DNA of 64,000 nucleotides. Source: Streptomyces aureocirculatus. GTDB lineage: Bacteria; Actinomycetota; Actinomycetes; Streptomycetales; Streptomycetaceae. Below the pieces are notes generated by a model. It did no database searches and was not told where the DNA came from. It was given only the letters and a program-made list of their open reading frames with translations. Every line of letters starts with the position of its first letter. Position 1 is the first letter of the stretch. Positions 45,020-53,549 of the stretch are shown here, piece by piece. A program made the translations under genes and the position numbers. Where the stretch lies: positions 119,505 through 183,504 of the forward strand of contig NZ_JOAP01000041.1 in the NCBI RefSeq assembly GCF_000720475.1. Direction: 5' to 3'.

Positions 45020-45916
45020 ATGACTGCCGAGCCGACGCACGAGCACGGTGACGAGAAGGGCTTTGAGCCCCGTTACGAGAAGGACTTTGAGCCCCGTTAC
45101 GAGAAGGGCTCCGAGCCCGGTTACGAGGAGAGCCCTGGGCCCGGTTACGGGAAGGGCCCCGAGCCTCGCTACGAGGAGAGCCCTGGGCCCGGTTACGGGA
45201 AGGGCCCCGAGCCTCGCTACGAGAAGAGCGCTGGGCCCGGTTACGGGAAGAGCCCTGAGCCCGGTTACGAGATGAGCCCTCAGCGCCGTGACGAGGGCGG
45301 CCCCCAGCCCGGTGACGAGCGGGCGGCGACGGTGCCGCGGTTGCAGCGCGGGACCCGCACCGCGGTGCTCGCCCGCGGCCTTGTCCTGCTGCTCAGCTTC
45401 GTCTGCATGGTCGGCTTCGCCGTCCTGCTGGCCAGGGCCACCCTGGTGCCCTCACCCGGGTCCACCGACCTCACCCACACCAACCTGCGCCCCGGCGACT
45501 CCATCAGCGCGTATCTGGACCAGCCGGACTTCAAGGACACGATCAAGCAGATCGGCGGCAACATCCTGCTCGGCGTGCCTTTCGGCGTGCTGCTGCCGAT
45601 GCTGATGCCGAAGGCGCGCGGTTTTGCGCGGGTCGCCGTGGTGACGGCCCTGGTGATGCTGATGGTGGAGAGCGCGCAGGGCGTTCTCGTCACCGGGCGG
45701 GCCTTCGACGTCGACGACGTGCTCCTGAACACGGCCGGTGCGCTGATCGGTTATCTCCTCGCCGGGCGGCGCCTCGGCCGTGCGCTGCACCCGCGGCGCC
45801 ATCACTGGTGGCACCGCTGGACGCGCAGGCCGGACCGCCCGGCCGGGTCCGGCGGCGAGGCCCTGCCGGGCCCCGTGGTCAGCTCGGATCGTCCGCCAGT
45901 TCCGCCACACCCGTGA
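45020..45916 (+). CDS. VanZ-family membrane protein with an N-terminal repeat
   Basis: A 298-residue protein. The first ~105 residues are acidic/aromatic repeats (GYGKGPEPRYEESPGP occurs twice, with related EKGFEPRY and EKSAGPGY units). Then follow four membrane helices: VLARGLVLLLSFVCMVGFAV, QIGGNILLGVPFGVLLPMLM, AVVTALVMLMVESAQGVLV and VLLNTAGALIGYLLAGR. The segment NILLGVPFGVLLP and VDDVLLNTAGALIGYL are characteristic of VanZ proteins, which affect glycopeptide or antibiotic sensitivity by unknown means. The 3' end overlaps the converging helicase-associated gene by 38 bp. Confidence 0.83.
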   Translation: MTAEPTHEHGDEKGFEPRYEKDFEPRYEKGSEPGYEESPGPGYGKGPEPRYEESPGPGYGKGPEPRYEKSAGPGYGKSPEPGYEMSPQRRDEGGPQPGDERAATVPRLQRGTRTAVLARGLVLLLSFVCMVGFAVLLARATLVPSPGSTDLTHTNLRPGDSISAYLDQPDFKDTIKQIGGNILLGVPFGVLLPMLMPKARGFARVAVVTALVMLMVESAQGVLVTGRAFDVDDVLLNTAGALIGYLLAGRRLGRALHPRRHHWWHRWTRRPDRPAGSGGEALPGPVVSSDRPPVPPHP

Positions 45917-48368
45917 CCCGGTGCAGCGGGTAGGTGCGGACCTCGTCGGCCGTGTGGTCGTAGGCGGTGACGAAGCCGCCCTCGACGCGTACGGGCGCGA
46001 TGACGCGCTGGCTCGCGGCGCCCTCGGCGTTGACGTAGCCGATCCACAGGGTCTCGCCGGTGAGGACGGCGGCCTGCATGGTGGCGAGGGTCTCGGCGGC
46101 GGCGGTGCGGGGCAGTTCGCCGGGGGTGGCGGTGGGCGCGGCCTTGCGGGGGGCCGTGGAGGCGAGGTCGCCGGCGCGGATGGCGCGTACGGCGGCGCCG
46201 ATGAGGGTGGCGTCCGGCAGCGGCGGGCCGTCGGGCACCGGCTCGGGCGCCGTGCGCGGCGGCGTGCGGTGGCTGTGCGCGCGGGTGATCAGGACGTCGC
46301 CCTCGGCGCTCTCCGCGGAGGGCGCGAAGCCCATGGAGCGCAGCCCTTCCATGAGGGTCGCGGGGTCGGCGGGGGTGGCGAGCACGGTGGGCGCGAGCCG
46401 CCGGAGGCGCAGCCCCTCGCCGCGCTTGTCGGCGAGGATCTCGTTCAGGACGCCCTCGTCGTCGCAGCGTACGTAGGCGGAGGCGGCGCCGATGCGCAGG
46501 TGGCCGTGTTTCCGCGCGACGTCGTCGATCAGGTACGCGAGGGGCTGCGGTACGGGTGTGCGGGAGTGCGCGGTGAGGAAGGCGTGCAGGTCGGACGCGC
46601 TCTGCCCGGCGTCGAGCGCGCGGCGCACGGAGCCGGGCGTGAACCGGTACACGGTGGCGCCGCCCTTGGACTCGATGTCGGCGAGCACCGCGAGGGCGTC
46701 GGCGAGGGGCCGTCGCAGCGGTCCTGGTGCGACGGCGGTGAGGTCTGCTTGCAGCAGCACGTGGTCGAGGGGTTCGGGGAGCAGGGGGGTGAGCAGGCGG
46801 GTCGCCTGCTTGCCCGCGGCGGCGAGTTCGGCGGCGGTGGGGGGCCGGTAGGGGGCGGCCCCACCCCCCGGTCCGGGGTGAACGGGTGTGGGCTGCTCAA
46901 GGCCACCTGCCAGCAGCGCCCGGCCGTGGGCGGACAGGGCGCCGCGTCCCGTGACCCCGAGGAGTTCGGCTTCCTCCAGGGTCCAGTGGGCGAGGCGGGC
47001 CCGCAGGTCGGAGCCGCTCGTGCCGGGGGGCCGTTCCCAGCGGAGCCGGGCGAGTACGGACTCCGTGTCGGGGGCGGCGCCCTCGGGCAGTTCGGCGAGC
47101 AGTTCGAGCACGCGTACCCGCACCTCGGGCGCGGCGGAGCGGTCCAGGTTGGGCCCGAGCGCGGACAGGGTGCGTTCCTTGCTGTCCCGTCCGCCGACGA
47201 GGCCCGGCGTGCGGGTCGCGACCAGCCAGGCGGTGGCGAGCCGCGTCCACCGCTCGGCGACGGGCAGTTCCTGCCAGGTGTCGTACGCGGGAGTGGCGGC
47301 GTACCGCTCGTCGGTCTCGCCGTCCGCCGCGAGCAGTCCCGCCGCGTAGGCGAGCTCCACCCAGAACGCCGCCTGCGGCTCCGGTACGTCAAGGGCGACC
47401 GCGGTCCGCTTCAGGTCGCGCACGCTCAGGCCGCCCGCCCGCAGCACCGCGGGACCGCCCTCGTCCCAGTCCTTGAGGAGTTCCTCGACGGTGGCGAGCG
47501 CCATGTGCGCCTGGCCCGCGGCGGTGCTGTCCACAACCTGTGGACGGTGTTCGCGCGCGGCCAGCACGGGCGGCGGGGTCGCCTCAAGGACCCGGTGGGC
47601 GCGGCCCCCGCGCAGGTGGAGGGCCACCTCGCGCGGCAGCACCACCGTCCCCGGCGCGGTCGGAAGGAGCAGTCCCCGGTCGATGAGCCAGCGCAGGTGC
47701 GCCGCCGGTTCGGCGGTGACCTGGCCGTACGGCGGCCCCCACACGAGGCGTGAGAGCACCTCCACGGACGCCGGGGGCGCCTCGTCCAGGAGCGCCGCCA
47801 TCCGCTTGCGGTCGGTGAACAGTGCCGTCAGCACCTCCACCGCCGACACCGCGTCGTGCGTCGCCGCCAGGCCTGCCGCCGAGACCAGGCTCTGTACGCG
47901 GCCCGGCGACATCCCCGCCATCGCCTCGCCCACGGTCGGCCCGAGCCCTGTCGGCGATGGCCGCTGCGGCGTCGGCGCGAGCAGCTCCCGTGCCGTGCGC
48001 ACCAGGCGGAACCGGTCCTCGCCGCCCCACACCAGGGCCTGCCCGCGCAGTGTCGCGAGGGCCCGGTCCAGGGCGTCCCGGACCTCGCCCGGTTCGCCGT
48101 CACCGGCGACGAGGCCGAGCAGCTCCCCGTACGTGGCCGGTTCCGACGCCACCGCGAGGGCCTCGGCGACCTGCTGCGTGAACCGGTCGAGCCGCTCCAG
48201 GGCGCGGACGACGGACGCCCGCGTGCCCGCGCGGGTCGCGAGCTGCGACAGGTCGTTCGGGACCGGCGTGAGGAGGTCCGGCCGGGCCCGCAACAACGCG
48301 ACCATGGCCGCGTCGTCGCACGCCCTGAGGGCTTCCGCCAGGGAACGGGGGGCGTCCGGGGTGCTCAT
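45879..48368 (-). CDS. Helicase-associated (XPB/Ssl2-like) protein with a C-terminal WYL-like domain
   Basis: An 829-residue protein of the actinobacterial family annotated as helicase C-terminal or XPB/Ssl2-like domain protein. The N-terminal third is a winged-helix-like region (LARPDLLTPVP-type, then ATRAGTRASVVRALERLDRF). A middle region has LLTPLLPEPLDHVLLQADLT and TVYRFTPGSVRRALDAG. The last ~60 residues (LWIGYVNAEGAASQRVIAPV, TYPLHRVTGVAEL) form a WYL-like ligand/DNA sensing domain. No Walker motif is visible, so it is not itself a motor. In mycobacteria the homologue adjoins XPB, suggesting a repair partner. The ATG at 48368 gives MSTPDAPRSL. Confidence 0.8.
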   Translation of the reverse strand: MSTPDAPRSLAEALRACDDAAMVALLRARPDLLTPVPNDLSQLATRAGTRASVVRALERLDRFTQQVAEALAVASEPATYGELLGLVAGDGEPGEVRDALDRALATLRGQALVWGGEDRFRLVRTARELLAPTPQRPSPTGLGPTVGEAMAGMSPGRVQSLVSAAGLAATHDAVSAVEVLTALFTDRKRMAALLDEAPPASVEVLSRLVWGPPYGQVTAEPAAHLRWLIDRGLLLPTAPGTVVLPREVALHLRGGRAHRVLEATPPPVLAAREHRPQVVDSTAAGQAHMALATVEELLKDWDEGGPAVLRAGGLSVRDLKRTAVALDVPEPQAAFWVELAYAAGLLAADGETDERYAATPAYDTWQELPVAERWTRLATAWLVATRTPGLVGGRDSKERTLSALGPNLDRSAAPEVRVRVLELLAELPEGAAPDTESVLARLRWERPPGTSGSDLRARLAHWTLEEAELLGVTGRGALSAHGRALLAGGLEQPTPVHPGPGGGAAPYRPPTAAELAAAGKQATRLLTPLLPEPLDHVLLQADLTAVAPGPLRRPLADALAVLADIESKGGATVYRFTPGSVRRALDAGQSASDLHAFLTAHSRTPVPQPLAYLIDDVARKHGHLRIGAASAYVRCDDEGVLNEILADKRGEGLRLRRLAPTVLATPADPATLMEGLRSMGFAPSAESAEGDVLITRAHSHRTPPRTAPEPVPDGPPLPDATLIGAAVRAIRAGDLASTAPRKAAPTATPGELPRTAAAETLATMQAAVLTGETLWIGYVNAEGAASQRVIAPVRVEGGFVTAYDHTADEVRTYPLHRVTGVAELADDPS

Positions 48369-48417
48369 CCTGGCCACGGTAGCGGGTCGCCCGCCGGGCC
48401 GGGTGTGCGCGGCGGGG

Positions 48418-48777
48418 TCAACCTCCCGCTTTGACGCCCCCGAGGAAGGCGTCCCAGGCGGGGGCGGAGAGGATCAGGGCCGGGCCTGTGGGGTTCTTGC
48501 TGTCACGTATGGGGACGAGTCCCGCCGGGCTGTCGACGGCGACTTCCAGGCATGCGCCACCGTCCTGGTTGCTGTGGCTGCTCCTGCGCCAGGTGGCGGT
48601 GGCCAGGAAGTCGTGGGAGACCTCGACGCACGCGCCGCCGTCCGGATTGCTGTGGCTGCTCTTGCGCCACAAGGCGTCGCGCAGGAAGTCGTGGGAGACC
48701 TCGACGCACTGGCCGCCGTCCGGATTGCTGTACGAACTCTTGCGCCAGGTTGCGGTGCTCAGGTCGATGGTGTGCAT
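48418..48777 (-). CDS. DUF397 protein, paralogue 1 (three internal repeats)
   Basis: A 119-residue DUF397 protein. The motif W-(R/K)-(K/R)-S-S-x-S-N-x-(D/N)-G-G-x-C-(V/L)-E-V occurs three times (TWRKSSYSNPDGGQCVEV, LWRKSSHSNPDGGACVEV, TWRRSSHSNQDGGACLEV) before the usual VPIRDSKNPTGPALILSA and WDAFLGGVKAGG end. DUF397 proteins pair with XRE/DUF5753 regulators in Streptomyces (WhiJ/AbaA-like; Scr-type toxin-antitoxin has been proposed). It is the last of three tandem paralogues following such a regulator. Confidence 0.9.
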   Translation of the reverse strand: MHTIDLSTATWRKSSYSNPDGGQCVEVSHDFLRDALWRKSSHSNPDGGACVEVSHDFLATATWRRSSHSNQDGGACLEVAVDSPAGLVPIRDSKNPTGPALILSAPAWDAFLGGVKAGG

Positions 48778-48799
48778 GCACTTCCTCCCGTGCCGGGGG

Positions 48800-49081
48800 T
48801 CAGCCGCCCGCCTTGACGCCGTCGACGAAGGCCGACCAGGCGGGGGCGGAGAGCACCAGTGCCGGGCCGGTGGGGTTCTTGCTGTCGCGTATGGGGACGA
48901 GTCCCGCCGGGCTGTTGTCGGCGACTTCCAGGCATGCGCCGCCGTTCGAGTTGCTGTGGCTGCTCCTGCGCCAAGCGGCGGCCGTCAGGAAATCGTGGGA
49001 GACCTCGACGCACTGGCCGCCGTCCGGATTGCTGTACGAACTCTTGCGCCAGGTTGCGGTACTCAGGTCGATGGTGCGCAT
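48800..49081 (-). CDS. DUF397 protein, paralogue 2
   Basis: A 93-residue DUF397 protein with two W-R-(K/R)-S-S motifs (TWRKSSYSNPDGGQCVEV, AWRRSSHSNSNGGACLEV) and the ending VPIRDSKNPTGPALVLSAPA. It lies 22 bp after paralogue 3 and 22 bp before paralogue 1, an identical spacing that also suggests recent duplication. Residues differ mainly in the terminal SAFVDGVKAGG. Confidence 0.9.
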   Translation of the reverse strand: MRTIDLSTATWRKSSYSNPDGGQCVEVSHDFLTAAAWRRSSHSNSNGGACLEVADNSPAGLVPIRDSKNPTGPALVLSAPAWSAFVDGVKAGG

Positions 49082-49103
49082 GCACTTCCTCCCGTGCCGG
49101 GGG

Positions 49104-49385
49104 TCAGCCGCCCGCCTTGACGCCTCCGAGGAAGGCGCCCCAGGCGGGGGCGGAGAGGATCAGGGCCGGGCCTGTGGGGTTCTTGCTGTCGCGTATGGGG
49201 ACGAGTCCCGCCGGGCTGTTGTCGGCGACTTCCAGGCACTGGCCGCCGTTCGAGTTGCTGTGGCTGCTCCTGCGCCAGGTGGCGGTGGCCAAGAAGTCGT
49301 GGGAGACCTCTACGCACTCACCGCCGTCCTGGTTGCTGTAGCTGCTCTTGCGCCAAGTTGCAATGCTCAGGTCGATGGAACGCAC
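49104..49385 (-). CDS. DUF397 protein, paralogue 3 (coupled to the XRE gene)
   Basis: A 93-residue DUF397 protein with two repeat motifs (TWRKSSYSNQDGGECVEV, TWRRSSHSNSNGGQCLEV). The ATG at 49385 lies within the last 19 bp of the XRE gene, so it is translationally coupled to its presumed partner. It is the cognate copy by position. Confidence 0.92.
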   Translation of the reverse strand: MRSIDLSIATWRKSSYSNQDGGECVEVSHDFLATATWRRSSHSNSNGGQCLEVADNSPAGLVPIRDSKNPTGPALILSAPAWGAFLGGVKAGG

Positions 49386-50209
49386 GGTGCTTCCTCCAAC
49401 ATCTCCGCGATGAACTCCCGGGAGGCGGCCGGGGGTAGGGCCAGATCGCGCACGGAATCGTAGCTGAGTTGCAGTCGTTCGACGGAGGCCGTCTCCTCTA
49501 CCAAGTCCCCTGAGTACCCGGTCTCCACCCAGGCCACCGTGCGTGCGTCCAGAGTCCGCAGGAACATAGTGTGCGTGTTAGTCAGGGCGTGGAGCCCGAC
49601 GGAGTGCTCGACGACGTGAATCTTGATGTTCTGCCGCTCGCTCACCGCCAACAGGTGCTCCAACTGCTGCCGCCACTCCGTGCGATCTCCCAGCGGTGTG
49701 CGCAGCACAGCCTCGGACAGGATGGACCGGAAGCTGGGAGGGTCGTCCCCGGCCAGCAACTCGCTTCGCCCCAGTCGTGCGGCGACCTGCTTGGTCAGCT
49801 CGTGGCCCTTGAGGCCACCCGCGGCGAGCAGCGTGCGCGCGTACGCTTCCGTCTGCAACAAGCCGGGAAGCACGCTCACCGCGTAGTGCCACAGGCTCAC
49901 CGCCTCGGCTTCAAGGGCCATGTACCGCCGGTACCGCTCCTTGAACTGCGTGGGATCGCCGAGCGCCAGCTCCCACAGCGTAAGCAGGAAGCCCGCGGTC
50001 CCGTAATGCTGATCCAAGGCCTCCGCGACCTCAGGCCCGCCCAGGGTCTCCCCCTTCTCCATCTTCCCGAAGAGGGACGGATCCCAGCCCAGAACCTCCC
50101 CCAGCCGCCGCAGGCTCTCCCCCCGCCCCGTGCGCAACGCGCGCAACTCCTCCGCGAAGCGGAGCCTCGGTTCCTGACTACGGCCAGTTACTGCCCGCCT
50201 GGGCGGCAT
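49367..50209 (-). CDS. XRE-family regulator with DUF5753 domain (Scr1/WhiJ-like)
   Basis: A 280-residue regulator. The N-terminal HTH (about 18-70) reads RFAEELRALRTGRGESLRRL and LGWDPSLFGKMEKGETLGG. The C-terminal DUF5753 domain shows YAVSVLPGLLQTEAYARTLL, SEAVLRTPLG and VVEHSVGLHALTNTHTMFL-type sequence. Such regulators partner DUF397 proteins; in the Scr system the regulator has been described as the antitoxin-like member. The ATG at 50209 has GGAGGAG 6 nt upstream; the longer start at 50224 is less likely. Confidence 0.9.
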   Translation of the reverse strand: MPPRRAVTGRSQEPRLRFAEELRALRTGRGESLRRLGEVLGWDPSLFGKMEKGETLGGPEVAEALDQHYGTAGFLLTLWELALGDPTQFKERYRRYMALEAEAVSLWHYAVSVLPGLLQTEAYARTLLAAGGLKGHELTKQVAARLGRSELLAGDDPPSFRSILSEAVLRTPLGDRTEWRQQLEHLLAVSERQNIKIHVVEHSVGLHALTNTHTMFLRTLDARTVAWVETGYSGDLVEETASVERLQLSYDSVRDLALPPAASREFIAEMLEEAPCVPST

Positions 50210-50393
50210 GACGTTCTCCTCCACGGCAGATGCGGAACTACCCCCGTACGCCCCGGAACTACAGCCGGTCGGCGGTATTCACCCCCGAATCCCGGGCCAT
50301 GCTCGAAGTACCCGGAATACGCACGGTAGCCCAACCGTCGCTCTCCGCACAGGACTTCCTGCGGAGAGGGTCCGGACCCGGGAGGTGGAGCGG

Positions 50394-50621
50394 ATGTACC
50401 AAGCCAAGCCCGCGCTCGGCAGCACCGTCAGGGACGGCACGACCGGTGCCCTCGGTCGCGTGATGGGCCACGAGGGCCCCTACGTACAACTAAGGCCCCT
50501 CGCGGGCGGCAGGGAGTGGGACGCCGACCCGGCACGGGTCGAACTCGTGGACGCCACCGAACTGCTCAGCGCACGCGTCGCCGTGGCGAACGAGTACAGC
50601 CGGAAGGCGATGAAGGGATGA
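50394..50621 (+). CDS. Small conserved hypothetical protein (SH3-like)
   Basis: A 75-residue protein starting at ATG 50394 after GGGAGGTGGAG. The sequence MYQAKPALGSTVRDGTTGAL and GRVMGHEGPYVQLRPLAGGREW suggests a small beta-barrel domain that may bind nucleic acid or peptides. It is divergent from the XRE regulator and overlaps the next gene by 4 bp (ATGA), so the two form a pair. Confidence 0.7.
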   Translation: MYQAKPALGSTVRDGTTGALGRVMGHEGPYVQLRPLAGGREWDADPARVELVDATELLSARVAVANEYSRKAMKG

Positions 50622-50875
50622 CGGCGCCAGGCGCGAACTTCGCGTCGCCGCAGGAGCTGTGCGGCGGCATGGTGGTCTACGACCGGGTCTATCAGATGCC
50701 CGCCGTGGTACGGCGCGTCGACGGCCTGTACGTGGAACTGTCCCGTCCGACGGGAATGGAGTGGCGGGTGGCGTTCTACCGGCTGCGCCGGGCCACGGAG
50801 TGGGAGCACCGGCAACTGGTGGCGGTCGGCAGACTGCACAGACAGCGCCAGCGGGGCCTGGTGGTCGGAGACTGA
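50618..50875 (+). CDS. Small conserved hypothetical protein, coupled to the previous one
   Basis: An 85-residue protein. LCGGMVVYDRVYQMPAVVRR and VDGLYVELSRPTGMEWRVAF look like another small beta domain similar in layout to its neighbour, so the two could be paralogues or partners. The C-terminus is basic (HRQRQRGLVVGD). Function unknown. Confidence 0.68.
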   Translation: MTAPGANFASPQELCGGMVVYDRVYQMPAVVRRVDGLYVELSRPTGMEWRVAFYRLRRATEWEHRQLVAVGRLHRQRQRGLVVGD

Positions 50876-51135
50876 GGCGCACCGGGGGTGAGGGCACGGA
50901 AACGGCGCCACCGGAACACCCGGTGACGCTGGAGCCACCGCTCATGTCGCAGGGGATGGACTGCGTGCCCTGATCCTTGCGCGCCTTGCCGACGCGGCCG
51001 GCGGTGTCGACGTTCTGTGACACAAGAGGGCACGCGAGGGGCCGATGATCTCCCTGGAGGCGGGGGACCCGGGGCGCCGGATCACGGTAACGTCGAGGTC
51101 CGGGCCCACAACACCGCAGCCCCGGAGGGAACTTC

Positions 51136-52470
51136 GTGGGGATCGAGAGCGACCAGCTCGTCTTCGACTACCTGAGCCGCGTCGGCGACGTGGCCCAGCA
51201 GCGTCAACTGCCGTCCGGCACCCGGATGCGGCTGGTTTCGGGGCTGCGCGGCGAGATCGACCGCCGCCGCGTCGGCGCGGCCGACAGCCCGGCCGCGGTC
51301 CGCCGCATCCTGGACCGCCTCGGCTCGCCCGACGACCTCGTGGACGCGGCGGCCGACAACCCCGACGACGTGTCCGCGGCCATCCCCGCGTCGCCCGACG
51401 AGCCGACGTCGACTTCGGCCCGGCTGCGCCGCGTCGTCCCGGAGCCTGGCCGCCTGCGCCGCGCCGTGCCCCGCCCACGCCTGCGCCCCGCACCGGTCGA
51501 CAAGGCCGAACAGGCACGACGCGAGGGCGACCAGGCACGCGGGGTCGGCCAGGCGCGCGGGGCCGACCCGGCACGCGCGGTCGACCCGGCCGAGGCCGCC
51601 GAAGCCCCGGGCGACGCCCCCCGTGGCCGTGCCGCCCGCCGCGCCGCGCGGGCGCCCGCGCCGCGCCCGCAGCCGGGCCCCGCCCCGCCGCACCTGGCGA
51701 GCACCGAGGAACTGGGCGACCACTTCGAACTCCCGCCCGACTGGTGGCGGGTGGGCGGTGAAGGCTCCGGCCCCGCGCCGGAGCGTGACACCGTGCACGG
51801 CTTCACGGGCGGCGTGGAGATCCCGGAGATGCTCCAGCGCCCCTCCGTACGGATGGACAAGCCCGGCGCGGCCGGGACCGTGGGCGGCACCAAGGCCACC
51901 GAGGCCGACGCGGACGACGACGAGGACGACACGTACGACGAAGAAGCCGACGGGGCGGGCGGCGCCGTAGAGGCGGCGGGCCCGCGGCGCAGGTTCAGGC
52001 CGCTGCCCTCCGCCGCCAAGCGTCCCGCGGGGCGGCCCGCCCTGCCGGAACCCGCGCCCAGGAGCGCCGCCGGGAAGGCGGGGGACGGCGCCGCGAAGGC
52101 CGCGGTCGCCGTCCGGGCCGTGTCCCTCAACAGCCCCATGGTGCTGCTCGCCGCGGCCACGCTCATCGCGGGCGCGGTCATCGGCAACTGGTTCGCGCTG
52201 ACCGCGGGCTGGGTCGTCGCCTGGTTCTCGCGCAAGCTCAGCGGCGCCGAGAAGAAGGTCGGCGTGTTCGTGCTGCCGGGGCTCTCCATCGCCGCCGGTG
52301 TGGGCTGGCTGTGGGGGCGCTCGCAGGGCAAGTGGGGCGACACCATCGTCAAGGGCCACATGAACGAAGCCGTGGCCGAGACCTGGCCGTGGGTGGTGCG
52401 CGGCGCCGCCGTCGCCTCCGCGCTGTTCCTGGTGTGGCGGTCGCAGCGGCGGGGCCCGGCGGAGGAGTAA
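51136..52470 (+). CDS. HAAS-type membrane protein with a low-complexity linker
   Basis: A 444-residue protein. The N-terminal ~75 residues (QLVFDYLSRVGDVAQQRQLP and RILDRLGSPDDLVDAAADNP) resemble the HAAS/DUF1700 module often linked to PadR regulators. A long Ala/Arg/Pro-rich linker with an acidic DADDDEDDTYDEEAD run follows. The C-terminus has about three or four helices (VLLAAATLIAGAVIGNWFAL, VFVLPGLSIAAGVGWLWGR, PWVVRGAAVASALFLVW). Its function is unknown; no PadR gene is adjacent. The GTG follows GGAGGGAAC. Confidence 0.78.
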   Translation: MGIESDQLVFDYLSRVGDVAQQRQLPSGTRMRLVSGLRGEIDRRRVGAADSPAAVRRILDRLGSPDDLVDAAADNPDDVSAAIPASPDEPTSTSARLRRVVPEPGRLRRAVPRPRLRPAPVDKAEQARREGDQARGVGQARGADPARAVDPAEAAEAPGDAPRGRAARRAARAPAPRPQPGPAPPHLASTEELGDHFELPPDWWRVGGEGSGPAPERDTVHGFTGGVEIPEMLQRPSVRMDKPGAAGTVGGTKATEADADDDEDDTYDEEADGAGGAVEAAGPRRRFRPLPSAAKRPAGRPALPEPAPRSAAGKAGDGAAKAAVAVRAVSLNSPMVLLAAATLIAGAVIGNWFALTAGWVVAWFSRKLSGAEKKVGVFVLPGLSIAAGVGWLWGRSQGKWGDTIVKGHMNEAVAETWPWVVRGAAVASALFLVWRSQRRGPAEE

Positions 52471-52565
52471 CGGCTCCCGGGGGTCCGGCAGCCGGGGAGC
52501 CGAGGAGCCCGGGAGGCGGGGAGCCGGGGGGAGGGGCGGGCTCCGGAAGCCGGGCTCCGGCGGGC

Positions 52566-53549
52566 CTATTTCCGTGTGAGGTCCGCCCGCAGCTCGTCCA
52601 GGATCTTCGCGGCTGCCGTGTAGCCGGTGCCCTGGATCCACAGCTCGTCGTCGACGACGTGCACGTTGCCGGACTTCACGGCCCTCATGTTCTTCCACAG
52701 GCCGCTGCCCACGGTCTGCGTCTGCTTGGCCTTCTTCGGATCGCCGTACGTGGACCGGAAGATGACGTCGGCGTCGGCGAGGTCGATCTTCTCGGGCGAC
52801 ACGTCGTAGGAGAAGCCGTCCTTGGCCTTCGCGGAGATCGGCGCCCGGCCGAGGCCGACGTCCTTGAGGATCGTGGCGATGTAGGTCCGCTCGCCGTAGA
52901 TGCGGATGTCCGCGCCCTCGATGAAGCGCAGGACGTTCACCTCGGTCTCCCCGGCCTCGGCCGGACCGCCGAGCGCCGCCGTGACCTTCTTCGCGTGGGC
53001 GGTGTAGTCGGCGACGGCCTTCTTCGCCTCCGCCTTCCTGCCGAGCGCGTCGGCATGCGTCCGGAAGTTGTCCTTCCAGGGGTAGCCGGTGGTCTCCGTC
53101 ATCACCGTCGGGGCGATCTTCTTCAGTTGGTCGTACTTCGCCGCGTGCCGGATCTTGGAGGTGAGGATCAGGTCAGGATTCAGCGCGGCGATGGCCTCCA
53201 TGTTCGGGTTCGTCATCTCGCCGACATCCTTGACGCCTGCGACCGCGTCCTTCGGCAGATAGCTCAGGAAGCCGTCGGACGCCTCGATGTGCGTGGCGCC
53301 GACCGGCTTCACCCCGAGAGTGATCGCTGAGTCCAGCTCGGCGGTGTCGAGCACGACGACCCGCTCGGGCTTCTCCTTGACCTCGACGTCACCCATGGCG
53401 GTCTTGACGGTACGAGTCCTGCCCGCGTCCGAGCCCGCACCGGAGCCGTCCGAGTCGTCGGAGGAACCACAGGCCGACAGCGCGAGCACGCAGGACAGGA
53501 GCAGGGCGCCGGACAGGACGAGGGGGCGGCGGCGGGGGAATCCGGTCAT
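52566..53549 (-). CDS. Siderophore-type ABC transporter substrate-binding lipoprotein
   Basis: A 327-residue periplasmic-binding-like lipoprotein (lipobox LALSAC). It belongs to the FecB/FhuD class III type: [42 protein letters not shown] and [20 protein letters not shown] are the usual landmarks, and the C-terminal half has a long domain-linking helix. The ligand is probably a ferric siderophore. It is the last gene of the four-gene operon; its ATG overlaps the ATPase stop (ATGA). Confidence 0.9.
   Translation of the reverse strand: MTGFPRRRPLVLSGALLLSCVLALSACGSSDDSDGSGAGSDAGRTRTVKTAMGDVEVKEKPERVVVLDTAELDSAITLGVKPVGATHIEASDGFLSYLPKDAVAGVKDVGEMTNPNMEAIAALNPDLILTSKIRHAAKYDQLKKIAPTVMTETTGYPWKDNFRTHADALGRKAEAKKAVADYTAHAKKVTAALGGPAEAGETEVNVLRFIEGADIRIYGERTYIATILKDVGLGRAPISAKAKDGFSYDVSPEKIDLADADVIFRSTYGDPKKAKQTQTVGSGLWKNMRAVKSGNVHVVDDELWIQGTGYTAAAKILDELRADLTRK

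Noticed and set aside
48418..49385. Plus-strand ORFs antisense to the DUF397 genes
   Set aside because: They are high-G+C shadows that repeat with the same period as the duplicated minus-strand genes.
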